A stretch of 64,000 nt of DNA, from positions 1,356,501 through 1,420,500 of the forward strand of contig NZ_CP046566.1 in assembly GCF_009740285.1 (NCBI RefSeq), given 5' to 3'. Below, piece after piece: positions 11,258-20,106 of this stretch; positions within the stretch are counted from its first letter, which is position 1, and the number at the start of each line of letters is the position of its first letter. A model generated the notes under the pieces. It was not told the DNA's origin. It was given only the letters and a program-made list of their open reading frames with translations, and did not search any database. The DNA comes from Phnomibacter ginsenosidimutans. Its GTDB lineage: Bacteria > Bacteroidota > Bacteroidia > Chitinophagales > Chitinophagaceae. Made by a program: the position numbers and the translations under genes.

Positions 11258-13802
11258 ATGACCAAATTCTACACCACCTTTTCGCTGCGGGCACTGCTGT
11301 TGTGGGTGCTCACAGGAGCAGTCTTGCAAAGCACTGCACAAACCATCACCGGCACACCGCTTACCGGCGCTATGCCTGTTACCCTCAGCGTGGCTGAGCT
11401 CAATAAAAAAGCCAATGCCATCGTTCGTCAAAACGTGGTAAAAATCAGGGAGGAGCTGAGTACCAAGCGTACCCGACAGCCCCAGGTATCGCCCGATGCC
11501 TTGCAAACCGCCAGCTTTCCAAAAGGCAGCAGCAGCCCCGTAATAGCGCAACAAAACACACAAGCCATCCATAGCAATTTTGCAGCGCTGCAAACCTATG
11601 AAACCAGCGGTGTGGTAGTAACCCCGCCCGATTGTATGGGCGATGTTGGACCTACGCAAATTTGCGTAGCCAGCAACAACCGCCTCAAGTGGTACAGCAA
11701 GCCTACGGTGTGCGATGCACCGCTTACTACCAGTACTACTTCTGGCGCACTGGCCCTGAGTGGTGCTGCGTTTTCTATTTACATTGAAGACTTTTTTGCC
11801 AGTGTGAGCAATGGATCAGAAGTAACGGACCCACATGTGCAGTACGACCGCCTGAGCCAGCGTTGGTTCATTGTGGCCATCAACACGGCTACCGCCAGCA
11901 ACCGCATTATGATTGCCGTGAGCAATGGCCCCACCATCACAGATTTGACATCCTTTTCTTTTTACCAATTTGCCCACGACCAAGGTGCCGCCACAGGCAG
12001 CTCCGATCAGGGGACAGTTTTGTGATTACCCCACGTTGGGTGTCGACAAAAATGCCCTCTATATTGGAGGGTTGATTTTCAACGCTACATCGGGCAATTA
12101 CATTGGCAGCAGCGTGTATGTGGTGCGCAAGTCATCTTTAACATCGGGTGGCCCGTTGGTGTTTACCCCTTTCCGCGGACAAGGCACTACCAGCTCCGGT
12201 ATTTTTTGCCCGCAGGGCGTACAAAACGACGACCCTAATGCCACGCAGGGTTACTTTTTGGGTGTAAGTGCTGAGTTTTATGGAGTGCTCAATTACATCG
12301 TGGTCAATAATCCCGGTGCAACGCCCAGTGTTACCACCGGTACCATCAACGTGCCTGCCACTTCTTTCCCTATTGAAGTAACGGCACTGAATAGTACAGA
12401 GTTGCTGGATGCAGGCGACGACCGCTTGCTCAATGCGGTGCTGGTGCGAAACAAAAACAATGGCACGGCTTCTATTTGGGCCACCCACAACATTGGCGTT
12501 ACCAATACAGGTGTGGCCAATACCTCGAGTGCCGACAGGGTGGCTACCCGCTGGTATTCGGTAAACGTAAGTGGCAGCACCATGACACTGGGCCAATCGG
12601 GCACTTTGTTCGACAACGCTGCCAGTAGCCCCAAGAGTTTTTGGATGGGCTCCATCTCGGCCAGCGGACAAGGCCATGCTGCAGCCGGTGCTACACAAGC
12701 TGGTGCTGCCGCAGCTGCCAACGCCATTATTGCCGGCCGCTATGCCAGCACTACGGCTGGCTCTTTGTTTGCACCGGTGCAAGTAACCAGTTACGCTGAA
12801 TCGTACAACCTGCAATCGGGCGAAACCCAACGTTGGGGCGACTATTCACAAACCGTAACCGACCCCAGTGACGATATGACCATGTGGACGTTTCAGCAGT
12901 TTGTATCGGGTACCGACCGCTGGGCAGTTCGGGCTACGCAAATAAAAGCACCACCGCCAGCCGCCGTCAGCAATATGACAAGCGTTACCTGTACCGGCGA
13001 CCGTACCATCAGCATTACGCTCAATGGCACTGCCGGCGCCAACTTCGCTGGTTACTACGATCCCGGTACCGATGCCAACGGACCTGGCTATGCCCGCCGC
13101 CTGGCTGTAAGCAGTACGGGTGGAGTGGTTATCAGCAATCTGAACTACGTGAGTCCCACGCAACTCAGCTTTACGCTCAACTATGCCAATGCAACGCTGG
13201 GTTCTCAGCAAACGCTTACCATTACCAACCCCGATTGCCAATCGGTAACCTACAACTATACCTTGCCCGATGGTTGTGCGCCACTGCCCGTGAGTTGGGT
13301 GAGTGTAGAAGCTGCCTGGGTAAATGCCAAAGCTGTGGTGAAATGGAAAGTAACCAACGAAGTAAACCTGAAGGAATATGTGGTAGAACGCAGCAGCGAC
13401 GGTCGTCAATACACCGCCATTGGAACCGTGAAAGCTTCGGCTGCATTGGCTGGCCAATATCAGTTTACGGATGAACAAGCCGGTGCTGAAAATTACTACC
13501 GCATTCGCCAGGTAGATCTGGATGGTGCCATGGCTTACTCCAGCAGTGTATTGCTGCGCAAAGCGGGCATCAGCAAGCTGGGTGTGTATCCCAATCCTGC
13601 CCGTGAAACTGTTCGCCTGACGTTGCCTGCAGCAGCCGGTACGGTTCGCCTGCTCGATGTAAAAGGCGCAGTGCTCTACAGCAGCAAAGTGGCCGGCAAC
13701 ATCCTCGATCTGCCGGTAGCGGCCTATCCTCGTGGTGTGTATGTAATAGAATTTGTAACGGCCACCGCTAAAGCAGAACAAGAAAAACTGGTGTTGAAAT
13801 AA
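11258..13802 (+). CDS. Secreted protein with C-terminal type IX sorting domain (one frameshift)
   Basis: About 847 residues once repaired. A signal peptide covers about residues 1-28 (LRALLLWVLTGAVLQSTAQ). The middle is a large domain rich in Ser, Thr, Gly and Asn, with DPHVQYDRLSQRWF and a later RWGDYSQTVTDPSDDMTMWTF stretch of the type seen in secreted Bacteroidota surface proteins. The last ~80 residues (LGVYPNPARETVRL through RGVYVIEF to the C-terminal Lys) form a type A sorting domain for the type IX system, so the protein should be exported to the surface or medium. I cannot assign an enzymatic activity. The frame breaks at the four-G run 12010-12013; removing one G restores DQGQFCDYPTLG. 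Confidence 0.85.
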
Positions 13803-13829
13803 TCACCAACCATCATCAAAGCATTGCAT

Positions 13830-13862
13830 AACTCCCTGCCCGTTGGCGGGGAGTTTGTTTTT
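13830..13862 (+). terminator. Terminator after the T9SS protein gene
   Basis: AACTCCC/GGGGAGTT with an inner GCC/GGC extension, followed by TTTGTTTTT, lies 28 bases after the stop codon at 13802. Confidence 0.65.
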
Positions 13863-13872
13863 GGGTGCGGCC

Positions 13873-13946
13873 CATGTTGGTCGCCGAACGCCGCCCATGT
13901 TGGTCGCCGAACGCCGCCCATGTTGGTCGCCTGACCAACATGGGCA
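13873..13946. repeat. Tandem 23-bp repeat derived from REP half-sites
   Basis: CATGTTGGTCGCC begins at 13873, 13896 and 13919, giving an exact 23-bp period. The first two copies continue as GAACGCCGCC. The last copy continues instead into a full palindrome, CCATGTTGGTC - GCCT - GACCAACATGG, which is the left end of the REP-bounded element that follows. It looks like stuttering of a REP half-site. Confidence 0.75.
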
Positions 13947-14085
13947 TTACAAATTACAACTGAATGAGCTCTTGATTCCTGTCACAGTCCGGCAGGATTG
14001 TATCATCAGTATTGGCCCGCTGTTGCGGAATAGTTGTGCTAGAAGTCGAAATTATTTGTTGGTCAGCGACCAACAAAGGCGGAGA
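13919..14085 (+). mobile_element. REP-bounded non-autonomous element, copy 1
   Basis: The ~165-bp element starts with a palindrome in GCT-loop orientation (GTTGGTCGCCTGACCAAC) and ends with one in AGC-loop orientation (TTTGTTGGTC-AGC-GACCAACAAA, 14055-14077) followed by GGCGGAG. The interior (GGGCATTACAAATTACAA, CACAGTCCGGCAGGATT, CCGCTGTTGCGGAA) recurs in copy 2 at 14526-14693. The same palindromes flank the RAYT transposase at 56 kb, so this is probably a derivative mobilised by that enzyme. It carries no gene. Confidence 0.7.
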
Positions 14086-14095
14086 GAGCTAACTA

Positions 14096-14479
14096 TCAAT
14101 AATTATTGTATTCATACTTAAAGATGATTGTATCAGGGCGAATGTCAATCCTAGTGATGCTTTCGAGTGGAAGGCTGTTTGAGAAATAGCCGAAAGTCTT
14201 GTCTATGGATGAATCGACCCCTTGAAAACTGAGCCCGTAGTTACCGTCAGCCTTAGGCATGCCTGTCATACTTGTTTTGAATATGACTTTCTGATTTGGT
14301 TCAATATCGACATACTTGTTTACGTCAATATCTGGTTGAATAGTCAAATTCTTGATGGTGTGTCCTGTCGAATTTGTAATCTCAAAACGAGCTTGCCGTT
14401 TCGATTTACAGGAGCAGATTAGCAAAGTGAAAGCGGTTGCTAAGGATACCATTGATAACATAGGAGTGCTCAATTTCAT
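14096..14479 (-). CDS. Small lipoprotein, unknown function
   Basis: A 127-residue product. An N-terminal hydrophobic stretch ends in LICSC, an acceptable lipobox, so it is likely a lipoprotein attached to an envelope membrane. The mature part (FEITNSTGHTIKNLTI; VDIEPNQKVIFKTSM) looks like a small beta-sandwich. No family is recognised. The stop codon lies 11 bases beyond the end of REP element copy 1, and the gene sits between the two element copies. It is A+T-rich compared with flanking core genes, which supports acquisition by transfer. Confidence 0.6.
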   Translation of the reverse strand: MKLSTPMLSMVSLATAFTLLICSCKSKRQARFEITNSTGHTIKNLTIQPDIDVNKYVDIEPNQKVIFKTSMTGMPKADGNYGLSFQGVDSSIDKTFGYFSNSLPLESITRIDIRPDTIIFKYEYNNY

Positions 14480-14525
14480 AGCGTCATTTTTAGAACTTAT
14501 TACATTGTTCGGTTGAGATTTACGC

Positions 14526-14693
14526 CTTTATTGGTCGCCGGACCAACAGGGCATTACAAATTACAAAAGAATGTGCTCTTGATTCCGGACACAGTCCGGC
14601 AGGATTTAATCTTCACCACTGGTCCGCTGTTGCGGAACGCTTTCGCCAGAAGGGGCAATTATTTGTTGGTCAACGACCAACAACGGCGGAGTA
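14526..14693 (+). mobile_element. REP-bounded non-autonomous element, copy 2
   Basis: Same architecture and interior as copy 1. The left palindrome TTGGTC-GCCG-GACCAA is at 14530-14545, and the right one, GTTGGTC-AAC-GACCAAC with loop AAC, is near 14663-14683, followed by GGCGGAG. I estimate well over three quarters of positions match copy 1 across the interior. Its right part is translated as the C-terminus of the membrane protein gene on the minus strand, so it probably inserted into or over the 3' end of that gene. Confidence 0.7.
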
Positions 14694-15165
14694 ATAAAGC
14701 GATTTGTCCACTTTGAATAGAACAGAACAAAACCAAGCATTAACATTGGTAGTCCATTGGCCAAATAATACCATGCTGAATGATGATTAAAAAATTGTCC
14801 TGGTGTCAAGAAAATTATTTTCAAATAATGCCATCCATCTATGTCAAACCTTTTAAGCATATAACTCAAAATAAAAACGAGCAAAGAATTCAGCCACCAC
14901 CATTTTCGTTTGATGGATATTGACAAAGAGATGATGAATGCAACTAAAAGTCCTACATAAGGAGAAGTGTACATCCAGTACATGACATTTTTATATCTCG
15001 TCTCGTCAAAAGATTCTGTCTGCCATTTGTCTGTAAATACTTCGATGCCTTTCACGTCGTGCAAAAAAGAAAGTATAAAAAAGATTGAATGAAAAACCAA
15101 GTCGCAATAACGTGAATTAGAATTAGTCGCCAGTTGAGTGTTGATATACTATTAGGGTGTGTCAT
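14606..15165 (-). CDS. Membrane protein with C-terminus supplied by a REP element (one frameshift)
   Basis: A multi-pass membrane protein with hydrophobic segments at SPYVGLLVAFIISLSI, WWWLNSLLVFILSYML and LANGLPMLMLGFVLFY. From the ATG at 15165 the frame gives MTHPNSISTLNW and a hydrophobic segment, then shifts in the T-rich stretch near 15063-15075 into the frame continuing as GIEVFTDKW. The alternative is a TTG start at 15100 with no shift. The last 30 residues or so (from FITPPLLVVDQQ) are encoded inside REP element copy 2, so the native C-terminus has been replaced. It is the downstream partner of the attC-like site at 15175-15369. The function is unknown. Confidence 0.55.
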
Positions 15166-15174
15166 TTTATGATT

Positions 15175-15369
15175 GCTAACGTTGAAGCATTGGCGATGTG
15201 GCGATATTCTGTGTTCCGTTTGCCCGGTGCCGCTGCTGATTAAAGATACAAAAGCTCATTGCTTGTACTGATGCCAGGCGTTATTCGTCTGCCGAAACCG
15301 AAGCTGAGTGGTGAACAAAAAGCCGAGAATATATTTGTGGCCCCGCCATATTGCCAATGTAATGTTAGC
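15175..15369 (-). other. attC-like recombination site A (island 1)
   Basis: The ~195-bp region has imperfectly complementary ends. The plus-strand left arm is GCTAAC-7 bases-CATTGGC-GATG-TGGCG. The right arm, reverse-complemented, is GCTAAC-ATTA-CATTGGC-AATA-TGGCG. Core, L-like box and a third inner box pair while the spacers do not. This matches the layout of integron attC sites and of the five sites in island 2, including the AACG versus AACA asymmetry. The stop codon of the upstream gene (15365) lies inside the core. Confidence 0.65.
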
Positions 15370-16183
15370 TGCCTGTTTGGTCTGTCCACTGCTTTGGTTT
15401 TTGATTTAGTAAAGTGTTGCCATAGTATTCTTTGGGTCGCATTTCTGTAAACTTTTCAAAGTCAATGAAACTTATCAAGCAATGTGGGCACTTGAAAGAA
15501 TTGAAATAACGAAAGTGTCCGTCTGAAGATGTTGGCAACAAACTTTCTAATTCATTCAATTTCGCTGAGTCAATTATTTCTTGCAGCTGTGTCGGCATGT
15601 TAGCAATAGCACCATAGGGAACAAGTAGTGTCTCCTTGCTGTTAGTTGAATAGAAATATTGTATTTCCGAAAAACCTGCATGAAAATGTTGCAGCGAAAA
15701 TGATTTTGAGCAGTTGTCACAAACACAAATGCATCTTACAGCCGTTGGTGTAACTGTCCCACTAAAATGTAAGCCACGGTCAAAAAGTCCTTTGCCGATT
15801 AATTGTATGTTTTTGTCGTTGGCGTTTGAAAGAAAAAAAGGTTGAAATCTTACTGCTTCATAGTCTTGGTTTGTCCATTTGGGAAACGATGTGTCGCTTT
15901 TAGAAATTACGCCGTCTATCATAACAGCACTGTTGTCCAAAATACGAATTGAGCTGTGAAGAAATTGTCCTGTAAGATTTGAGTTTGCATTTAATGTGTC
16001 AATACGATATAACCGAATTAGCTGATTGTTTTCGTATACTTTAATTTCTGGTGTCGCTTCTGTCAAAGCAAAAACAGTATTAAGTTCTGCTGCCTTGCCA
16101 ACATTGTCGTTGGAATTGTCAATAAAGATGCTGTCACCTTGAATGGTTAATCGTTTATTTCGTTTGTTGAAAAGTTTGAACAT
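15365..16183 (-). CDS. Hypothetical protein with two CxxC-type motifs
   Basis: A 272-residue soluble protein with no signal peptide. CICVCDNC near residue 155 and FKCPHC near residue 230 could bind zinc, with HFHAGFSEIQYF between them. The N-terminal part (IFIDNSNDNVGKAAELNTVFALTE) is unremarkable. No family is recognised. The TAA stop lies in the core of attC-like site A, as is typical of cassette genes. The A+T-rich composition differs from the peptidase gene on its other side. The ATG at 16183 is the natural start, about 30 bases from the shared ~125-bp repeat. Confidence 0.6.
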   Translation of the reverse strand: MFKLFNKRNKRLTIQGDSIFIDNSNDNVGKAAELNTVFALTEATPEIKVYENNQLIRLYRIDTLNANSNLTGQFLHSSIRILDNSAVMIDGVISKSDTSFPKWTNQDYEAVRFQPFFLSNANDKNIQLIGKGLFDRGLHFSGTVTPTAVRCICVCDNCSKSFSLQHFHAGFSEIQYFYSTNSKETLLVPYGAIANMPTQLQEIIDSAKLNELESLLPTSSDGHFRYFNSFKCPHCLISFIDFEKFTEMRPKEYYGNTLLNQKPKQWTDQTGS

Positions 16184-16210
16184 AGGCGGCGGTCAAATGG
16201 CAGCAATTAT

Positions 16211-16336
16211 ATAAATATATGCTACTCTTTTCAAAAAAAAGCCTAACGCAATATCATTCACAATCAACACTATTGTATTAGGCCTTTTGTCTTGTTTATG
16301 AGTACAATCCACCCGGTTATACATGTTGTATTGTTG
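16211..16336 (+). repeat. ~125-bp dispersed repeat, island 1 right boundary
   Basis: The segment runs from TAAATATATG through a TCAAAAAA run and GCCTAA, then AGTACAAT, CACCCGGTTATACATGTT and GTATTGTTG. It matches 62884-63006, with the last ~36 bases differing at one position. Inside, GCCTAA-CG-CAATA pairs with TATTG-TA-TTAGGC. Both copies lie at the right edge of an accessory island next to a core gene. Confidence 0.75.
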
Positions 16337-16483
16337 CTGCTGTGCTACTCGTGTTCACCTTCCAGCCTTTGAGAACTCCAAACCCCAAACCAAAAACATC
16401 CAAACCAAAAACCAAAATTGAAACCGTTACCATAGTTGGCGCAGAACAAGTATTTTGCTGACTCATCCTTTCAATTTGCAACC

Positions 16484-18076
16484 ATGCCCATACGAATGGT
16501 AGATGATCCGCAGGATCCCAACGAATTCAACGACAACAGTGGTGGTGGACGCTCCGGTGGCCGTGGCGGAGGAGGTGGTGGCGGTTTGCTCAACCTGTTG
16601 CCACTGCTGCTCATGTTGTTTCGCAAGCCCGGTGGCCTGCTCATTTTGGTGTTGCTCGGCGGAGCCTATTTTCTGATGAACCAGCAGGGTTGTGGCGGCA
16701 GTTTTTTACAACAGGCCGCCAGCGCTTTTAGTACGGGCGGCATGCTCAGCAAGCAGGAGTTTGCCAAGGCTCCGGTGTACGAAGGCCTCAGCGATGATGA
16801 TGTACGCAACCCGCTGCCAGAGTATGTATCGCTGGCCAAGTTTGCCCCCGACAGGCAAAACCAGGGCCGGCAGGGTAGCTGTGTGGCATGGAGCAGTGCC
16901 TATGCGGCACAAACCATTCTCATGAGTGCCAGTACGGGCATCAATCCCAATCAGTTAGCTTTTAGTCCGTCGTACATGTACAACCAAATTGGCCTCGATG
17001 GTTGCCAGGGTTCGTACATCATTCGTGCCATGGAGCTGATGCAGCGCAAGGGTGGGGTGCCGTTCAATAATTTCCCTTACGATGAAACCGATTGTAGCCG
17101 CAATCCGCCCACGTCGCTGGATGCATTGGCGGCTGCCAATAAAATTCATGGCTTCAACCGCCTCACGGGTTCCGATGCGCCGGAAGGCATCAGCATTCGG
17201 GCCATTAAAGAGCACCTGGCTTCGGGGGCACCGGTGGTGATTGGCATGATGGTGGGCGGTAGTTTTATGGAAGGCATGATGGGCCAGAAAGTATGGCAGC
17301 CCTCACAAAGCGATTACAACCAAATGGGTTTTGGTGGCCATGCCATGAGTGTGATTGGCTACGATGATAAACTGGCTGGCGGTGCTTTTCAAATCATGAA
17401 CAGCTGGGGGCCGGAGTGGGGCGAAAATGGCATTGGCTGGGTACGCTATGCCGACTTCAAAGAGTTTGTGCGGGAAGCCTACGGTATGGATCCGTTGCCA
17501 CAGCAGGGCGCCGCTTTGCAGCAGGCTTTCGATTGCGAAATAGGATTGGTACAGGTAAACGAGCAAGCGAAACCTGCAGGCTATATTCCGTTGCGCAATG
17601 CAGGCAGCAATGTGTTTACCAGCAATACCATTGCCAAAGGTTCCCGGTTTAAAGTGGAAGTAAAAAACAGTACCGAATGTTATGTGTACGTGTTTGGTCA
17701 GGAAGTAGATGGCAGCAGTTATACCTTGTTTCCGTATCCCACAAAAGAAGATGTTACTAAAACAGCTTACACAGCCTATTGCGGCATTACCGGTTATCGC
17801 TTGTTTCCCAAAAACAAGAGTATGATGCCCGATAGCATTGGTACCAAAGATTACATCGCTGTTGTGGTGAGTAAAGAAGAATTGCCTTGGTACGAATTGA
17901 ATCAGAAAATTTCTACACCCCGCAGCAACTATGCCAGCAATGTTAGTAACGCACTACGGAGTTATGGCAGCGCTTCGTTGCAGGTAAGCAGCACCGGCAA
18001 TGGCAACCTGCGCTTCACCGCCGATGCTGGTGTCAAAGGCGTGGCATATGCTGTGATAGAAATCAATAAGCAATAA
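16484..18076 (+). CDS. Papain-fold (C1A) cysteine peptidase with C-terminal DUF4384-like domain
   Basis: About 530 residues from the ATG at 16484, which follows a TCAATTTGCAACC promoter-like stretch. An N-terminal Gly/Arg-rich low-complexity segment precedes a membrane segment (LLNLLPLLLMLF and GGLLILVLLGGAYFLM). The C1 peptidase domain has the active-site Cys in GRQGSCVAWSSAYA, the His in GGHAMSVIGYDD and the Asn in NSWGPEWGENGIGWVRY. The C-terminal part (ECYVYVFGQEVDGSSYTLFPYP; YIAVVVSKEELPWYEL) fits DUF4384. The catalytic domain is probably held at the cytoplasmic membrane by the N-terminal helices. Substrate unknown. DUF4384 often accompanies such peptidases in Bacteroidota and caspase-like proteins elsewhere. 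Confidence 0.85.
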   Translation: MPIRMVDDPQDPNEFNDNSGGGRSGGRGGGGGGGLLNLLPLLLMLFRKPGGLLILVLLGGAYFLMNQQGCGGSFLQQAASAFSTGGMLSKQEFAKAPVYEGLSDDDVRNPLPEYVSLAKFAPDRQNQGRQGSCVAWSSAYAAQTILMSASTGINPNQLAFSPSYMYNQIGLDGCQGSYIIRAMELMQRKGGVPFNNFPYDETDCSRNPPTSLDALAAANKIHGFNRLTGSDAPEGISIRAIKEHLASGAPVVIGMMVGGSFMEGMMGQKVWQPSQSDYNQMGFGGHAMSVIGYDDKLAGGAFQIMNSWGPEWGENGIGWVRYADFKEFVREAYGMDPLPQQGAALQQAFDCEIGLVQVNEQAKPAGYIPLRNAGSNVFTSNTIAKGSRFKVEVKNSTECYVYVFGQEVDGSSYTLFPYPTKEDVTKTAYTAYCGITGYRLFPKNKSMMPDSIGTKDYIAVVVSKEELPWYELNQKISTPRSNYASNVSNALRSYGSASLQVSSTGNGNLRFTADAGVKGVAYAVIEINKQ

Positions 18077-18102
18077 AAGGAATGAATGGTTGTTTCACTT
18101 GT

Positions 18103-18138
18103 CAACCTACCAACCTACCAACTTTCCAACTATTCAAC
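18103..18138 (+). repeat. Period-8 CAACNNNN array abutting a start codon
   Basis: Four consecutive 8-bp units (CAACCTAC twice, CAACTTTC, CAACTATT) plus a final CAAC run directly into the ATG at 18139. A matching array precedes the gene starting at 53742 in the same sense orientation. Confidence 0.75.
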
Positions 18139-18618
18139 ATGTCCTTCCATCAATTTCAACAAACCGCCAATCATCGCTTCAAGTTCGGCTTGTTTATGTT
18201 GTATAAACTGCCGAGTGCTTATTTCTGTGGGGTGCGGTTGCGCAGCATCACCGAAAAATCGGCAGTAGTGAGTGTGCCCTTCAAATGGCTGTCGCAAAAT
18301 CCGTTTCGCAGCATCTATTTTGCCTGCCAGGCCATGGCGGCCGAAATGAGCACCGGTGTGCTGGCACTCGGCCACATACACGGCCGCAAGCCTGCCGTGA
18401 GTATGCTGGTTACGTCTATCAAAGCAGAGTTTGTGAAGAAGGCTACTGAGCGGATTTATTTTACCTGCGACGATGGCGAAGCCATGCAGCAATGTATAGA
18501 AGCTGCGCTGGCTTCGGGTGAAGGCAAAACATTTACCGCTACCAGTACCGGCCGCACCAAAGACGGTGAAATAGTGAGCCGCTTTTGGGTAGAGTGGAGT
18601 TTTAAGGGGAAAAGTTGA
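18139..18618 (+). CDS. DUF4442 hot-dog-fold protein (thioesterase-like)
   Basis: A 159-residue cytosolic protein. The start at 18139 is chosen because conserved-looking sequence begins there (FHQFQQTANHRFKFGLFMLYKLPSAYF); the upstream in-frame extension is simple repeat. Features typical of the family are SVPFKWLSQNPFRSIYFACQAMAAEMSTG and the final GEIVSRFWVEWSFK strand. The hot-dog fold suggests acyl-CoA thioester handling, but no substrate can be named. It is bounded by a period-8 array before the start and a period-7 array after the stop. Confidence 0.8.
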   Translation: MSFHQFQQTANHRFKFGLFMLYKLPSAYFCGVRLRSITEKSAVVSVPFKWLSQNPFRSIYFACQAMAAEMSTGVLALGHIHGRKPAVSMLVTSIKAEFVKKATERIYFTCDDGEAMQQCIEAALASGEGKTFTATSTGRTKDGEIVSRFWVEWSFKGKS

Positions 18619-18649
18619 TAGTTGATAGATGACAGATGATAGTTGGTAG
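18615..18649. repeat. Period-7 simple repeat after DUF4442 gene
   Basis: Five units of 7 bp: TTGATAG, TTGATAG, ATGACAG, ATGATAG, TTGGTAG. The array starts inside the last codons of the preceding gene. A related period-7 array lies at 53836-53870. Confidence 0.7.
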
Positions 18650-18722
18650 TAGAGAGCATCAACAGGTAATGTCATGCTGACGAAGGAAGCATCCCTCCGT
18701 ACATTTCCCCCTCCGGGGGCTT

Positions 18723-18753
18723 AAAAAAAGCGACCAGTACTGGTCGCTTTTTT
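18723..18753. terminator. Bidirectional terminator between DUF4442 gene and pgk
   Basis: AAAAAAGCGACCAGT pairs perfectly with ACTGGTCGCTTTTTT. It has A and T tracts on both sides, so it can serve the convergent genes on both strands. Confidence 0.85.
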
Positions 18754-18778
18754 AGTTGTATAACGTGCTTGTATTTGC

Positions 18779-19977
18779 TTATTTGATGGCAGCAATGCCG
18801 GGCAATACTTTTCCTTCAAAATATTCGAGCATGGCACCACCACCGGTGCTGATGTAGCTCACTTTATCGGTGTAGCCAAACTCATTCACCGCTGCTACGC
18901 TATCGCCACCGCCAACGAGGCTAAAGGCGCCGTTAACGGTGCTTTCAGCTACAGCATCGGCAATGGCTTTGGTGCCGGCCTGAAACTTTTCCATTTCAAA
19001 CACACCCATGGGGCCATTCCACAAAATGGTTTTCGATTTGCGAATCACTTCTGCAAATACACCGGCAGCTTTTGGGCCAATGTCGAGGCCCATCCAGCCA
19101 TCAGGAATGGCGTCGCTAGGCGTAACGTTGGTGTTGGCATCAGCGGCAAATTTGTCGGCAATCACACTGTCTTCTGGCAGGTGAATGCTTACACCTTTGC
19201 TGTGGCTTTGGCCAGCAAATCGGTAGCTGTAGCAATGCGGTCATCTTCGCACAAGCTGCTACCGATTTTGCCACCACGGGCTTTCATAAACGTGTAAGCC
19301 ATGCCACCACCAATGATGATGTCGGTAGCACGTTCGAGCAGGTTTTCGATGATGAGAATTTTATCACTCACTTTGGCACCACCAATGATGGCGGTAAAAG
19401 GTTTTTCGCTTTGGTGCAATACTTTTTCTGCAGCGGTAACTTCGCCTTCCATCAGCAGACCAAACATTTTTTTGCCGGCATCAAAGTAGTCGGCAATAAT
19501 GGCGGTGCTGGCATGTGCACGGTGAGCAGTACCAAAGGCATCGTTTACATACACATCGCCAAGCTTGCTCAGTTTGGCTGCAAACTCTGGGTTGCCTTTT
19601 TCTTCTTCTTTGTAAAAGCGCAGGTTTTCGAGCAGCAGCACTTCGCCGGGCTGCAGCATCGATGCGGTGAGGTAGGCTTGTTCGCCAATGCAATCATCGG
19701 CAAACAATACTTTGGTGCTGCCGCCCAGCAATTCGCCGAGGTGAGCTACCAAATGCTTCAATGAGTATTTGGCTTCGGGACCTTCTTTGGGGCGGCCGAG
19801 GTGACTCATGAGAATAACGCTGCCGCCATCGGCTAAAATCTTTTGAATAGTAGGTAACGCTGCCCGCATACGGGTATCGTCGGTAATGGCTTGTGTTTGC
19901 TTGTCCAGTGGTACGTTGAAGTCAACACGGATGAGGGCTTTTTGCCCGGCAAAATTGTGTTGTGAAAATGCTGACAT
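18779..19977 (-). CDS. pgk: Phosphoglycerate kinase (one frameshift)
   Basis: This glycolytic enzyme transfers phosphate from 1,3-bisphosphoglycerate to ADP. The repaired protein is 399 residues, the normal size. Family motifs are [12 protein letters not shown] near the N-terminus, LMSHLGRPK, the [10 protein letters not shown] stretch, GGAKVSDK, and the nucleotide-binding GPMGVFE and GGGDSVAA in the C-terminal domain. The frame breaks at the T run 19196-19198 (A run on the coding strand). Adding one base joins LLAKATAKG to VSIHLPEDS. Because the enzyme is essential and both halves are intact, a sequencing indel is likely. It is co-oriented with gapA but separated from it by a lipoprotein gene. 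Confidence 0.95.
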
Positions 19978-20106
19978 AGGTCAATGCGGTTTTACGGTTC
20001 AAAAATCTTGTGCGGCCTTTGCAGGCTTGTTTGCTTGTGGCTGCAACAGGTTGTTTACAGCATCCGCAAGATAAACATGTTGCCTCAGTATCAAGGCTGA
20101 CAAATA

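Noticed and set aside
12138-12830. Minus-strand frames within the T9SS protein gene
   Set aside because: The plus-strand frame has a signal peptide and a C-terminal sorting domain. The minus frames are low-complexity shadows.
13873-13946. Short regular repeats that could suggest a CRISPR array
   Set aside because: The period is 23 bp with no unique spacers, only three units, and the repeat is a piece of the REP palindrome. No cas gene is present.
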